From positions 98,943 to 162,942 of the forward strand of contig CANJUR010000007.1 in NCBI GenBank assembly GCA_947477565.1: DNA of 64,000 bases, read 5' to 3'. Positions 38,843 to 47,745 of this stretch are shown here, piece after piece. The first letter of the stretch is position 1; each line of letters starts with the position of its first letter. Source of the DNA: Deltaproteobacteria bacterium. Lineage in GTDB: Bacteria > Myxococcota_A > Polyangia > Polyangiales > Ga0077539. The notes beneath the pieces were generated by a model that worked only from the letters and a program-made list of their open reading frames with translations, was not told the DNA's origin and did no database searches. The position numbers and the translations under genes are program-made.

Positions 38843-40372
38843 GTGAACTCCCGCCGCGTCGCGTGCCTCGCCAGTCTCTCCATCGTGTCGCTGGCCTGCG
38901 CGCCGGAGAGCGCGGTGCAGTTCATCGGGCGCCTCGACGGGGGAACCCTGGCAAGAGACGCCCGCGTGGACACCGGGCGGCCGCGCGACCTAGGGGCGAG
39001 CACCGACCTCCCGATCACTTCGACCGATCGCGGCACTGTCGGCGACGATCGGCCGGAGGTCGTCCCCGCCGACGTGGTGAGCATCTACGACACCGGCGGC
39101 GGGTCCGATGCGTGTGCGATGGCAGCAGCCTGCACCGCTCGACCGGACGGCTGTGAGGCCCGCGAGCGGTGCGGCAACGGCCTCGACGACGACTGCAACG
39201 GCATGAGCGACGAGGCCTGTCCGTGCCTACCGGGGACGGTGCAGGACTGCTTCCTCGGGCCGCCGGGGAGGCAGGGCGTCGGGCAGTGCCGTGCGGGCAC
39301 CCAGCGATGTCAGGGCACCGGCGAGTTTGGTGCCTGGACGGCCTGTGCCGGAGGGCTCTCACCGAGCGCCGAGGCCTGCGACGACCTCGACAACAACTGC
39401 GACGGCTGCGTAGACGAGGGACTCTGCTGCCGCGCCGAACTCCTCTGTCCGGGCCCGGGCGATCCGCGCGTGCCGGACGGTCGGCCGTTTACGTTGTATC
39501 CGTTGCGCGGGGCGATGTTTTTCACCGGTGACGTGCGCCGCTGGGATTGGACCATCCGGGGTGGTCCGTGTGAGTCGGTGCTGCCTGGGCCGACCTTCGA
39601 GACCTTTGGGCTCGACACGCGCGACGGCGCCTTCCGTCCGACGCTCTCCGGCGACTACACCGTCACCCTCACGGTCACCACGGGTACCGGGGAGAGGTTT
39701 ACGTGCACCTTCGTCGTCCATGTGGCGGGCCCCGGTCTGCGCGTCGAACTCTGCTGGGACACCAGCACCACCGTGGACGTTGACCTGTATCTGCACGATC
39801 CACGCAACACCAATCCGTGGTTCAGCAGCAGCGCGGGCCCGTTGGACTCGGCCACCAATGACTCGTGTAACTGGTCCAATTGCGAGGCGAACGTTCGCGG
39901 TCGCATGGGTCGCGTCAACTGGGGATATCCCAGCACCCCGGTGGCCAATTGCGAGAACGGTCCGTTTGGCGCCGGCTGGCGCGCGCTCGGGATGTGCTCC
40001 AATCCGCGGCTCGATATCGACAACAACCTCACCAAGGCCATCGGCGTCCCGGAGAACGTCAACGTCGATAACCCAAGGGATTCCGAGAGTTTCCGTATCA
40101 TGGCGCAGAACTTCACGGGCACCGCAGCCCGCCCGGTGGTCAATGTCTACTGCGGCGGACGCCTGCGCGGCACCCTCGGAGCCGTGCCCGATTCGCTCCC
40201 GGACTTCACCGGCACACCCGGGTATGCGTCCGTCGGCGCGATGTGGCGCGTGGCCGATGTGGTGGTTCACGTAGACGCAAGCGGGGCCACCACCGACTGC
40301 GATGTCAGCCCGCTGCATCCGCCCGGGACGCGCGCCGGCTTCGACGTGACCCGCAACAATCCGCGCTACTGA
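38843..40372 (+). CDS. MopE-like Cys-rich lipoprotein
   Basis: 509 residues from GTG 38843. The signal peptide ends in lipobox SLACA. Residues ~95-200 hold repeats of CGNGLDDDCNGMSDE and CDDLDNNCDGCVDE, the putative metal-binding MopE motif common in myxobacterial surface proteins. A PKD/Ig-like strand region (SGDYTVTLTVTTGTGERFTC) and a C-terminal domain with conserved Cys and Asn (VDVDLYLHDPRNTNPWF, WGYPSTPVANCENG) follow. Calcium or copper binding is inferred from the motif. Divergent from the epimerase gene. Confidence 0.8.
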   Translation: MNSRRVACLASLSIVSLACAPESAVQFIGRLDGGTLARDARVDTGRPRDLGASTDLPITSTDRGTVGDDRPEVVPADVVSIYDTGGGSDACAMAAACTARPDGCEARERCGNGLDDDCNGMSDEACPCLPGTVQDCFLGPPGRQGVGQCRAGTQRCQGTGEFGAWTACAGGLSPSAEACDDLDNNCDGCVDEGLCCRAELLCPGPGDPRVPDGRPFTLYPLRGAMFFTGDVRRWDWTIRGGPCESVLPGPTFETFGLDTRDGAFRPTLSGDYTVTLTVTTGTGERFTCTFVVHVAGPGLRVELCWDTSTTVDVDLYLHDPRNTNPWFSSSAGPLDSATNDSCNWSNCEANVRGRMGRVNWGYPSTPVANCENGPFGAGWRALGMCSNPRLDIDNNLTKAIGVPENVNVDNPRDSESFRIMAQNFTGTAARPVVNVYCGGRLRGTLGAVPDSLPDFTGTPGYASVGAMWRVADVVVHVDASGATTDCDVSPLHPPGTRAGFDVTRNNPRY

Positions 40373-40413
40373 GCGCTTGTCGCAGGGCGATCGGTCTGGA
40401 ACCCTCCCGGGAT

Positions 40414-40590
40414 ATGCCCACGTGCCCGGTCTGCAAGGATGAAGTCGAGACCCTGAAGGTCGCCAAGATCGACGGGAAGAAGAAGAAGCTCTGCGAGGAC
40501 TGCTACGACCGCTCGGTAGAGTCCGACGCCATCGCGCAGGAAAGCGAGTCCGCCGTGCAGTCGATGATGGGATTCAAGGGTAGGCGATAG
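40414..40590 (+). CDS. Small zinc-ribbon-like protein
   Basis: 58 residues: MPTCPVCKDEVETLKVAKIDGKKKKLCEDC gives two CxxC knuckles 20 residues apart, followed by an acidic helix and a basic end (MMGFKGRR). A zinc-binding role is inferred; partner and function are unknown. It starts 41 bp after the MopE-like gene on the same strand; no strong ribosome site is seen. Confidence 0.65.
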   Translation: MPTCPVCKDEVETLKVAKIDGKKKKLCEDCYDRSVESDAIAQESESAVQSMMGFKGRR

Positions 40591-40600
40591 CCCACCGCAC

Positions 40601-42169
40601 TCAGCGGCCGGAGCGCTCGACCGCGAGGCGAACCCGATCGAGCACCGGCGAGATCGTCTCGTCGGACAGGGTGGCGTCGATGGTCGCGGGCATCCGCCAG
40701 GTCCAGTTGTGCGGGCCGACGGTGGACGGAGTGTTGATGCGATCGTGGGTGCCAACTACGTCCTGCCACATCAGCAGGGCCAGATCGCCCGCCGCGCTTA
40801 GCAGCGCCGTCAACAGCGCTTCGTGCACTTCAGGGTTCCAGTTTGGGTCGGCCGACGGGACGCTAAACGCGCGCGCTGCGGCCTGCCGTTCCCAGTCGGG
40901 CATCGACTGCCACCAGGAGGCCACCGGGTCGGTATCGTGGGTTCCGAAGCACGCGACGCTCACGCGGGGATAGGCCTTCGGATCACGGAATTGTCCGCGG
41001 TCCTGCTCCCAGCGCAACACCTTGTATCCAGGGATGCCCATGCCCTGAAGTGACGGTCGAACGAAGTCCGGAATCATCCCGAGGTCTTCGGCGATGACCC
41101 GTGCGCCACGCTCCTGCGCGCCTTCCATCATCGCGCGGAGCACCGACTCGCCATGGGACAACTGCTCCGGCTCCGTCGACGGATCGAAGCTGCCCGGAAG
41201 CAGTCTTCCTTCATGGGAGCGCAGCCGATCGAGCGGACGGCTGTAGGTTCGATAGAAGCCCACGAGGTGGTCTACCCGGAAGCGGTCGCCGAGCAGCCCG
41301 GCGTAGCGCGCGCGCGCTCGCAGCCAACGAAACCCGTTGGTGCGCATCACGGGCCAGTTGTAGGGCGGCAGGCCCCACTCCTGGCCTTCTTCGTCGAACT
41401 GGTCGCCTGGTGCTCCGACGCTCGCGTCGTGGCGGAACTCCTCCCGCTTCGACCAGACATCCGCGCTGTCGCGGCCCACCATGAAGGGAAGGTCGCCCAT
41501 GAGCGAGACGCCCATCGAATGCAGCCGTGCGCGCACCGCCGACCACTGGGTGTGGGCGATCCACTGGGCGTACTGGTGGCGATGAACTTCGTCTCGGAGG
41601 CGCGCTGCAGCGTGCTCGAGTTGCGTGGCGTCGCGGTCGCGCAGGGGGGGCTGCCACTCCCACCACGGCGCGTTGTCGTGTTCGTCCTTGAGCGCGCGAA
41701 AGAGCGAGAGATCCCAGAGCCACTCGCCGTGCGATCGCACGAAGGCATGGAAATCGCGCGCCCTTCCCGTGTCGTGAGCGAGGTGTCGAATCGCAAACTC
41801 TCGAAACGCCGCGTCGAGCAGGCGGCGCTTGAGCGCGCGGACCCCGTCGTAGTCCACCCGGGTGCTCGCCTGGAGCGCGTCGAGGGTGGGGCGGAGGTCG
41901 TCGAGAAGCCCGCCGGGGACGTCAGGCTCGGACGACCACGCGATGTAAATCGGGTCGATGCCGAAAGCGCTGAGGGCACCGTACGGGGAGGTCTCTCCAC
42001 CGGACAGTTCGCCGATCGGAAGCAGCTGGATCAGCCGTAGTCCCGCGCGCAGACCAAGGGGGCCCGCAGCGGCGAGGTCAGGGATCTCACCGATGCCCAT
42101 CGAGTGATCGGTGCGCAGCGAGAAGAGTGGAATCGTGAGGCCGGCGAGGCGCTGGGTCGTGCGGTCCAT
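40601..42169 (-). CDS. malQ: 4-alpha-glucanotransferase (amylomaltase, GH77)
   Basis: 522 residues. The catalytic nucleophile is Asp300 in FRVDHLVGFYR and the acid/base is Glu361 in VIAEDLGMIP. TSPYGALSAFGIDPIYI and FGTHDTDPVASWW are further GH77 signatures. It moves maltodextrin chains between glucans in maltose or glycogen metabolism. ATG 42169 is clear. No glycogen genes accompany it; it is divergent from pgeF across only 47 bp. Confidence 0.95.
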   Translation of the reverse strand: MDRTTQRLAGLTIPLFSLRTDHSMGIGEIPDLAAAGPLGLRAGLRLIQLLPIGELSGGETSPYGALSAFGIDPIYIAWSSEPDVPGGLLDDLRPTLDALQASTRVDYDGVRALKRRLLDAAFREFAIRHLAHDTGRARDFHAFVRSHGEWLWDLSLFRALKDEHDNAPWWEWQPPLRDRDATQLEHAAARLRDEVHRHQYAQWIAHTQWSAVRARLHSMGVSLMGDLPFMVGRDSADVWSKREEFRHDASVGAPGDQFDEEGQEWGLPPYNWPVMRTNGFRWLRARARYAGLLGDRFRVDHLVGFYRTYSRPLDRLRSHEGRLLPGSFDPSTEPEQLSHGESVLRAMMEGAQERGARVIAEDLGMIPDFVRPSLQGMGIPGYKVLRWEQDRGQFRDPKAYPRVSVACFGTHDTDPVASWWQSMPDWERQAAARAFSVPSADPNWNPEVHEALLTALLSAAGDLALLMWQDVVGTHDRINTPSTVGPHNWTWRMPATIDATLSDETISPVLDRVRLAVERSGR

Positions 42170-42216
42170 GTCAGGGACGCAGACTCTAGCAAGGTCGCGC
42201 GCTAGGGTGAGAGCCG

Positions 42217-42969
42217 ATGAGTCACGTGGAAGTGCTGAGGGCGCGGTCGTTGGTCGAGGCGGGGATTCGCCACGGGTTCAGTACGCGTCGGGGCGGGGTG
42301 AGCGCCGGGGCTTTCGAGAGCATGAACCTCGCGCGGAATGTCGGCGACGATCCGGAGGCCGTGGCAGAGAACCATCGGCGCTTCGCGGCGTCCGTTGGAT
42401 ATGACCTCGAGCGCTTGTTTGAGAGCTCCCAGGTGCATGGCGCGAGGGTGCTGCAGGTCCATGGCGCGGAGGTGCCGGCGACCCGCACGGAGGAGGCCGA
42501 TGCGCTGGTGACGTGGACCCCTGGGGACGCCGTCGCGGTGCGGGTCGCGGACTGCGTTCCGGTGCTGTTGGCCGCGCCTGGACGGGCCGTGGTGGCGGCG
42601 GTGCACGCGGGTTGGCGCGGGGTTGCCACGCGGGTGCTCGCGGCCGCGGCGGAGGCGATGGCGGTCGAGCCCGGTGTGATCGTCGCTGCGGTGGGGCCGT
42701 GCATCGGGCCGTGCTGCTTCGAGGTGGGGGACGACGTGGCGACGCAGATCGCGGCGGCATCGAGTGAGACCGTGGTGGCGCGCTCGGCGGTGGCGGGCGC
42801 GAAGCCGAAGGTCGATCTTCGGGCGGCGGTGACCTTCCAACTGGGGGCGATCGGGGTGCGGTCGGTGGAGCATGTCGGCGGTTGCACGATGTGCGAGCCC
42901 GCGTGGTTTCATTCGTTTCGCCGCGATGGCAAGCTCAGTGGCCGTCTGCTCGCGGCGATTGTTGCGTAG
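42217..42969 (+). CDS. pgeF: Peptidoglycan editing factor PgeF / YfiH family
   Basis: 250 residues of the multicopper-polyphenol-oxidase-like (DUF152) family. The conserved metal/active-site set is present: SSQVHGARVL, RVADCVPVLLA, AVHAGWRGVATRVL, GPCIGPCCFEVG and the late CTMCEPAWFHSFRRDG. Known members act on purine nucleosides, or prevent wrong L-Ser incorporation into peptidoglycan in E. coli. The YfiH fold needs the His/Cys/His triad, which is intact. Often next to cell-division genes elsewhere; here alone. Confidence 0.92.
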   Translation: MSHVEVLRARSLVEAGIRHGFSTRRGGVSAGAFESMNLARNVGDDPEAVAENHRRFAASVGYDLERLFESSQVHGARVLQVHGAEVPATRTEEADALVTWTPGDAVAVRVADCVPVLLAAPGRAVVAAVHAGWRGVATRVLAAAAEAMAVEPGVIVAAVGPCIGPCCFEVGDDVATQIAAASSETVVARSAVAGAKPKVDLRAAVTFQLGAIGVRSVEHVGGCTMCEPAWFHSFRRDGKLSGRLLAAIVA

Positions 42970-43100
42970 GAGAGATCGCGCGATGGGCCAGTCCGGTCCA
43001 ATGGGGCGGACAGGTTCGGCGTTTAATTTTGAAGTGTCGGCGATGTCGTTGGTGTGAGGCACGGATGGTTCCCCAGAGTTGCAATCCAGGATTGAACCCG

Positions 43101-45275
43101 ATGCGCACCTGCCCGGTGTGCAGCCGGGAGTACGAGCCTCCGGCGCAGTTCTGCCAGGTAGACGGCGTGGCCCTGCGCATCGATGCGCCGTCCGTGGACC
43201 CTTACCTCGGCACCAAGATTCTTGAGCAGTTCCGGCTAGATCGGGTGATTGGCGCCGGAGGCATGGGCGTCGTCTACGAGGGCTGGAACGACGCCCTCAG
43301 CCGTCGAGTCGCGGTGAAGATCCTCCACCGCGATCTGGTCGCCAACAAGGACATCGTCACCCGCTTCCATCGCGAAGCGCAGATCGCCTCGCAGCTCGAT
43401 CACCCGGGCATCGTGCGGGTGATTCTCTTCGGCCAGTTGGCGGACGGAAACCTCTACCTGGTGTTGGAGTTTCTCGAAGGGCCTACGCTGGCCGAGGCGC
43501 TCGAGAAAGCGGGTAGCTTCAGCACAGAGCGCGCGGTTCGCACCATCGGGCAGGTCGCCGACGCGATCGGATACTCCCACGGCAAAGGGATCATCCACCG
43601 CGATCTCAAGCCCGAAAACATCGTCCTGACGAAGCGCGACGGTGAAGAGATTCCCAAGGTGCTCGACTTCGGAATCGCCAAGATGCTCGTCGGCGCGTCG
43701 TCGTTCATCACCCAGTCGGGGCTGATCTTCGGGACCGCGAGGTACATCTCGCCGGAAGGGGCGGCGGGCGAGAAGGTCGATCAGCGCTCGGATGTCTACT
43801 CGCTCGGCGTGATGGCCTATGAACTCATGGCAGGGAGGGCGCCCTTCGAGTCCGAAGAGCCGGTGCAACTGCTGGTCAAGCACATGCACGAAGTCCCTGC
43901 GTCGCTGCGCAAATGGGGGCCCGCGATGGAGGTTCCGCCCGGGGTGGAGGACGTAGTGATGCGCGCCCTTGCGAAGAATCCCGACGCGCGCCACGAGGAC
44001 GCCGCGGTGTTTGCGAAGGCTCTGCGCGATGCCCTCGCCGAGTGGAAGGGCGCGCCCGTACGCAGTGTCGTTCCGACCACCGCGATGGGGATGGCCACCC
44101 GCGATGATCGGCCACCTGCGCAGATTCCAACGACCCTCGCGCCGCCCGAGCCGACCGCAGTGGTGACGCACGCTCCGGTGGCCGCGTACCCGACACCGCT
44201 CGCCAACGCCTCGCCCCAGGCTGACACCCATGGTGCGATGGTTCCGACGCACGCCAGCAACCTGCCGCGAAGGGAGGAGTTTCCCGCCGTCGATCCGCGC
44301 GATCTGCCGCCGCCGACCACGCGAGAATGGGCAGCGGAGGGGAGTTTCGCGGCGCCGCCGCCCGCGACGATTGCGATGCCCGAACTGCTTGCTGCGCAGG
44401 TGGTTCCGCTCGACGATGACATTCAGGTCTCGGGCCTGCGGTCGCGTCGCGTGACCCGCCCCCTCGCCGCGGACGAAGAGATCACATTCCCGCGGCGACG
44501 CTCGGCTGCATGGCGGGTGTTCGGATTGATCGCCGTTGCGGTCCTCGTTGCGTCCGGTGTGATGATGGCCGGAGCGTGGGCGCTACGAATGTTTCCCGAG
44601 CAGCGCCAGGCGGACCATGTCGCGGAGATGCTCCGGCGGGCCGCCGATGCGATGGGTGCCGAGCGGCTGACCCGCGCGACCAACCGGTACAGCGTCGAGG
44701 ACATCACCGATGACGTGATCGTGATCGAGCCGGGCAACGTGCGGGCGCGGCAACTTCGACGAGCGGCGGCCGTAAAGCTGGCCAACAGCGCGACCGCGGC
44801 GCGCAACCACTACCACCCCGAGCAGGCCATACTACTGCTAGAGGGTGCCCTCCGGTTGATGGACGACGCGGCGCTCAGGGATGATCTTGCGGCGACGCGA
44901 CGCGAACTCCAGGCGCTGCAGGCGCGTCCGACGGTGATTCCCGTTCCGCGTCCGCATCCCGGGGCGCGGCCGGTCGCGCCGGCGATCGCTCCGACGGTTG
45001 CCCCACAGACGGGGACGGCGCCCGCGGCCGCACCTGCCGCACGCCGACCCGCCACACGAAGACGAAATGCGACCACTCCCGCGACTCCTGCCACGGAGCC
45101 CGGGGTGACGTTTACCCCGGGGCGTAATCCAGACGAACCTGTCCCTGGCCCGGTGCTCCAGACGCCCTTCGGGCCCGTGCAGCTCAACCTTCCTCTGCAG
45201 CCTTCGCGCGAGCCCGATCCCGAGCCTGCCCCGGCGGATCCGGGCACCGATGCGCCGCACAGCGGGGAGTTCTGA
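43101..45275 (+). CDS. Transmembrane Ser/Thr protein kinase with zinc knuckle
   Basis: 724 residues from ATG 43101. ATG 43065 is also possible. It begins CPVCSREYEPPAQFC, a zinc knuckle common in myxobacterial kinases. Residues ~45-320 are a PknB-type kinase: IGAGGMGVVYEG, VAVKIL, IIHRDLKPENI (Asp~166), VLDFGIAK and FGTARYISPEG. A Pro/Ala linker follows, then one membrane helix (~473-495) and an outside part of ~230 residues with helical repeats and a Pro-rich tail. All catalytic residues are intact. The input signal is unknown. It is 131 bp after pgeF. Confidence 0.92.
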   Translation: MRTCPVCSREYEPPAQFCQVDGVALRIDAPSVDPYLGTKILEQFRLDRVIGAGGMGVVYEGWNDALSRRVAVKILHRDLVANKDIVTRFHREAQIASQLDHPGIVRVILFGQLADGNLYLVLEFLEGPTLAEALEKAGSFSTERAVRTIGQVADAIGYSHGKGIIHRDLKPENIVLTKRDGEEIPKVLDFGIAKMLVGASSFITQSGLIFGTARYISPEGAAGEKVDQRSDVYSLGVMAYELMAGRAPFESEEPVQLLVKHMHEVPASLRKWGPAMEVPPGVEDVVMRALAKNPDARHEDAAVFAKALRDALAEWKGAPVRSVVPTTAMGMATRDDRPPAQIPTTLAPPEPTAVVTHAPVAAYPTPLANASPQADTHGAMVPTHASNLPRREEFPAVDPRDLPPPTTREWAAEGSFAAPPPATIAMPELLAAQVVPLDDDIQVSGLRSRRVTRPLAADEEITFPRRRSAAWRVFGLIAVAVLVASGVMMAGAWALRMFPEQRQADHVAEMLRRAADAMGAERLTRATNRYSVEDITDDVIVIEPGNVRARQLRRAAAVKLANSATAARNHYHPEQAILLLEGALRLMDDAALRDDLAATRRELQALQARPTVIPVPRPHPGARPVAPAIAPTVAPQTGTAPAAAPAARRPATRRRNATTPATPATEPGVTFTPGRNPDEPVPGPVLQTPFGPVQLNLPLQPSREPDPEPAPADPGTDAPHSGEF

Positions 45276-45501
45276 TCGCCCCGTAGGCGTCGATCGCGAC
45301 GGGTACGCGGCTCGCGGGCAGAGTTCCTGAGGCCGGGGGGCGATCCCGAGCGCTTCATCCTCACGGCGGTCATCGTCATGGTGGACTCGATGCTCGGCGC
45401 GTTCCTGGACTGGGCGCTCGGGATGGACTCCCCGGGCACACCGTCCGCAGGATGGATCATGTCGATCGATCGCATGGCCGTCGGCAATCGCGCCGCGTCC
45501 T

Positions 45502-45523
45502 GATCGTACGGTCACGTACGATC
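45502..45523. terminator. 22-bp inverted repeat in gap 45276-45563
   Basis: GATCGTACG-N4-CGTACGATC, with perfect 9-bp arms, shares sequence and length with the element at 20568. It lies between convergent genes. The 288-bp gap also keeps the kinase frame open after its stop to a second TGA at 45503, with a 41-codon ATG frame (45378) that has a hydrophobic start; I do not call it a gene. TGGCTCC-N14-GGAGCCA (45551-45578) could also be a terminator. Confidence 0.5.
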
Positions 45524-45563
45524 CCCTGCTCACCCTCCCAAATATAGTATTGGCTCCATACTT

Positions 45564-46346
45564 TCAGGCCGGGAGCCAGTGTTTCTCGAGCCAATCGAGA
45601 GAAACGGGTGCCTCGCGCAGCGCCCGATCGATGGCGCGCACCGCGGGGTCGTGGTCGAGCGCGGAGTCGGCGTAGGCGCGGGAATAGAGGATCCAGTTGG
45701 AGATCTCGTAGTGGTGGAGCAACGGGGCGAAGCGGTGCCCGGCGAAGCGCTCGAGCACGGCGGTGGCACCGTCAACATCTACGCAGTGGGCGAGCGCGGT
45801 GGTGACGTCGAAGAGCAGCGCGCGGAGGTCTTCGAATGCGCGCTCTGGATCGGCCGCGACGCTGCTGAGCAGGGTCTCGAAGTCGTCCTGGGAGACGCCC
45901 TGGGACTCGGCGACTTCGGCCATCGCCGGGACCTGCGTCTCCAGGAAGTCACCGTCGGCCCCGCGGCCGAGGGTGCGCCCCACAAGGTACAGGTCGAACG
46001 CGCTGGCGATGGACTCGCCCAGAAAGAGCGCGTCGGCGGAGACCGAGCCGGAACCCGCGGACAACAGGATCTTGCGGGCGGCGTGGTGCCAGGCGACGTG
46101 TGCGATGACGTCGGCGTCGATGCTCTCGTCCACGAGGACATCGCTTGGATCCGAGGCGTTCCAGAAGGTGAGGTTGAGGAAGAGCGCGCGCGACCACGAG
46201 GCGTGGGGCGAACCCGCGGTCGGGACACGGAAGCAGACGCCATCGGCGATCAGCATGCGCTTCAGGGTGTCGTAGAGCCCGATGTGTCGAAATGCCCGCT
46301 CATCGCGAATCGTGAGGTCGGCCAGCGTCAAGGTTCGGAGGGACAT
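45564..46346 (-). CDS. Conserved hypothetical protein
   Basis: 260 residues, mostly helical, without signal peptide or membrane helix. A His-rich patch AHVAWHHAARKILL near residue 85 could bind metal, but HExxH is absent. Acidic helices follow (DDFETLLSSVAADPERAFEDLRALLFDV). ATG 46346 is the only good start. The function is not recognised. Confidence 0.65.
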   Translation of the reverse strand: MSLRTLTLADLTIRDERAFRHIGLYDTLKRMLIADGVCFRVPTAGSPHASWSRALFLNLTFWNASDPSDVLVDESIDADVIAHVAWHHAARKILLSAGSGSVSADALFLGESIASAFDLYLVGRTLGRGADGDFLETQVPAMAEVAESQGVSQDDFETLLSSVAADPERAFEDLRALLFDVTTALAHCVDVDGATAVLERFAGHRFAPLLHHYEISNWILYSRAYADSALDHDPAVRAIDRALREAPVSLDWLEKHWLPA

Positions 46347-46382
46347 GGCCGCGAACCTAGCACCGGTCGCCGCGGCTCTGCG

Positions 46383-46763
46383 TCAGTCCTCGGGGGCGTC
46401 CGGCATCGGCGGAGCGTCTGGGCCGGGCTGATGTTCTGCGATGTACGCGCGGATTTCGTCGGTGCTGAGAACCCCGTCGTGGTTGGCGTCCGCGTTTCTG
46501 ATGCGGGCGCTCAGGCGCGGCGGGAGTTCGCTCAGTTCGACCGTGCCGTTGCCGTTGCGGTCGAAGTGTTCGACGAAACGCGCCGGGTCCGGTGGGCCGT
46601 GCGGATGACGGCCGAAGTGACCGCCGCCCGTTTCGCGGAGTGTTTCGTTGGCGTGCTGAGCGTCGGTGCTCGTGGCGGTGCCCTCCGTCGCGCCGCATCC
46701 GGCCGCGAGAAGCGTCGCGAGGGTGGTGCCGAGCAGGCATCGAATCGGAGAGTGCAGCTTCAC
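46383..46763 (-). CDS. EF-hand lipoprotein
   Basis: 126 residues from GTG 46763, with AAAGAAGG seven bases upstream. The signal peptide ends in lipobox LAAGC. A His-rich linker (GGGHFGRHPHGPP) follows, then two canonical EF-hand loops, DRNGNGTVELSE and DANHDGVLSTDE. Calcium binding is expected; the His patch may bind other metals. It is divergent from the ECF sigma operon, so it could share its regulation. Confidence 0.8.
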   Translation of the reverse strand: MKLHSPIRCLLGTTLATLLAAGCGATEGTATSTDAQHANETLRETGGGHFGRHPHGPPDPARFVEHFDRNGNGTVELSELPPRLSARIRNADANHDGVLSTDEIRAYIAEHQPGPDAPPMPDAPED

Positions 46764-46881
46764 GCGGGGCCTTCTTTCGGCATCGGAGGCTTTGATGAGT
46801 GCTTCGTGGGTCGCGATGACCGTGCGACCCAATCGCCCACGAGGCTTCGATCTTTTTTCACGGAGACGTCCGTGAGCCGTA

Positions 46882-46906
46882 GGAAACTCCTGCGGTGCGG
46901 CGTCAA
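46882..46906 (+). promoter_or_regulatory. Possible ECF-type promoter
   Basis: GGAAACT (46882-46888) and CGTCAA (46901-46906) resemble the -35 and -10 of ECF sigma promoters and lie 34 bp before the sigma gene. The spacer is 12-13 bp against the usual ~15-17, so the call is weak. Autoregulation is inferred. Confidence 0.3.
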
Positions 46907-46939
46907 ACGAGTTCAGCGTGAACAGCGGCGAGGAACGGA

Positions 46940-47467
46940 TTGGACGAACTCGATGAGGCGGTACGGCAGGTGGCTCGCGGAGACACCGACGCCTTCCGAC
47001 GGATCGTGGACGCGACGAGCGAGGGCCTCGTGCGGTTGGGAGCGCGAATTACCGGGTCGTTGAGCGAGGCGGAGGATGTGGTGCAGGACGCATATGTGAA
47101 GGCCTATCAGGCATTGACCAGCGGCCGGTTTGAGCAGCGGTCGAGCGTCACCACGTGGCTTCGGCACATCGTGACCAATACGGCTATCGACGCGCTGCGC
47201 AGTCGGTCTCGACGCCCGGTGCCGAGTGAGACGGTTGCGGAGTCTGGGTGGGACGGCGAAGCCGGAGCGGAGGCGCGAGTGGCACTGGCGGAGCTCAATG
47301 ACCTGCTCGGGGCGCTTCCCCCGGACCAGCGGGCGGCGGTGGTACTGCAGAGCGTCGAGGGGCACTCGGTCTCGGAAATCGCGGCGATTCTTGGGTGCTC
47401 CGAGGGCGCTGTGGAGCAACGGCTGGTGCGGGCGCGGGCCACGCTGCGGGAGAGGAGCGCGTCATGA
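46940..47467 (+). CDS. ECF-family RNA polymerase sigma factor
   Basis: 175 residues from TTG 46940, with GAGGAA just upstream. Region 2 reads SEAEDVVQDAYVKAYQAL and TTWLRHIVTNTAIDALRSR. Region 4 reads LPPDQRAAVVLQSVEGHSVSEIAAILGCSEGAVEQRLVRARATLRE, with its helix-turn-helix. It should direct a small stress regulon. ATGA overlap with the next gene shows an operon; the third gene looks like a periplasmic sensor, and the EF-hand lipoprotein lies divergently. Metal or envelope stress is the inferred signal. Confidence 0.92.
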   Translation: MDELDEAVRQVARGDTDAFRRIVDATSEGLVRLGARITGSLSEAEDVVQDAYVKAYQALTSGRFEQRSSVTTWLRHIVTNTAIDALRSRSRRPVPSETVAESGWDGEAGAEARVALAELNDLLGALPPDQRAAVVLQSVEGHSVSEIAAILGCSEGAVEQRLVRARATLRERSAS

Positions 47468-47745
47468 AGCGCAAGACCGACGAGACGACGGACGAACGGT
47501 TGGTGAGCATCGGACAGGCGACCGCGAAGCTGCGGCCGCGCGGTGGATACAACGAGCGGGTGATGCGGGCCGTGCAGGCTTCCCGCGGCACGGGAATGTC
47601 CGATGGAATGCTGCGCGCGTCGCGGGCGATGGTGCCGGTCGCAGTGATGGCCGCAGTGCTTGCGATGGGGTGGGCGGCGCACTCCGATCGGGCGGCGGAC
47701 ATGGCGCTCGCGTCGAGCTTCGACGTGATGGAGATCGAATGGTGA
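47464..47745 (+). CDS. Small membrane protein, probable anti-sigma partner
   Basis: 93 residues starting at ATG 47464, overlapping the sigma stop by 4 bp. A cytoplasmic basic N-terminus with GGYNERVMRAVQAS precedes one hydrophobic helix (AMVPVAVMAAVLAMGWAA) and a short outside tail. The size, order and topology fit an anti-sigma factor, but the usual zinc anti-sigma motif (HxxxCxxC) is absent. The role is inferred from position only. Confidence 0.7.
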   Translation: MKRKTDETTDERLVSIGQATAKLRPRGGYNERVMRAVQASRGTGMSDGMLRASRAMVPVAVMAAVLAMGWAAHSDRAADMALASSFDVMEIEW

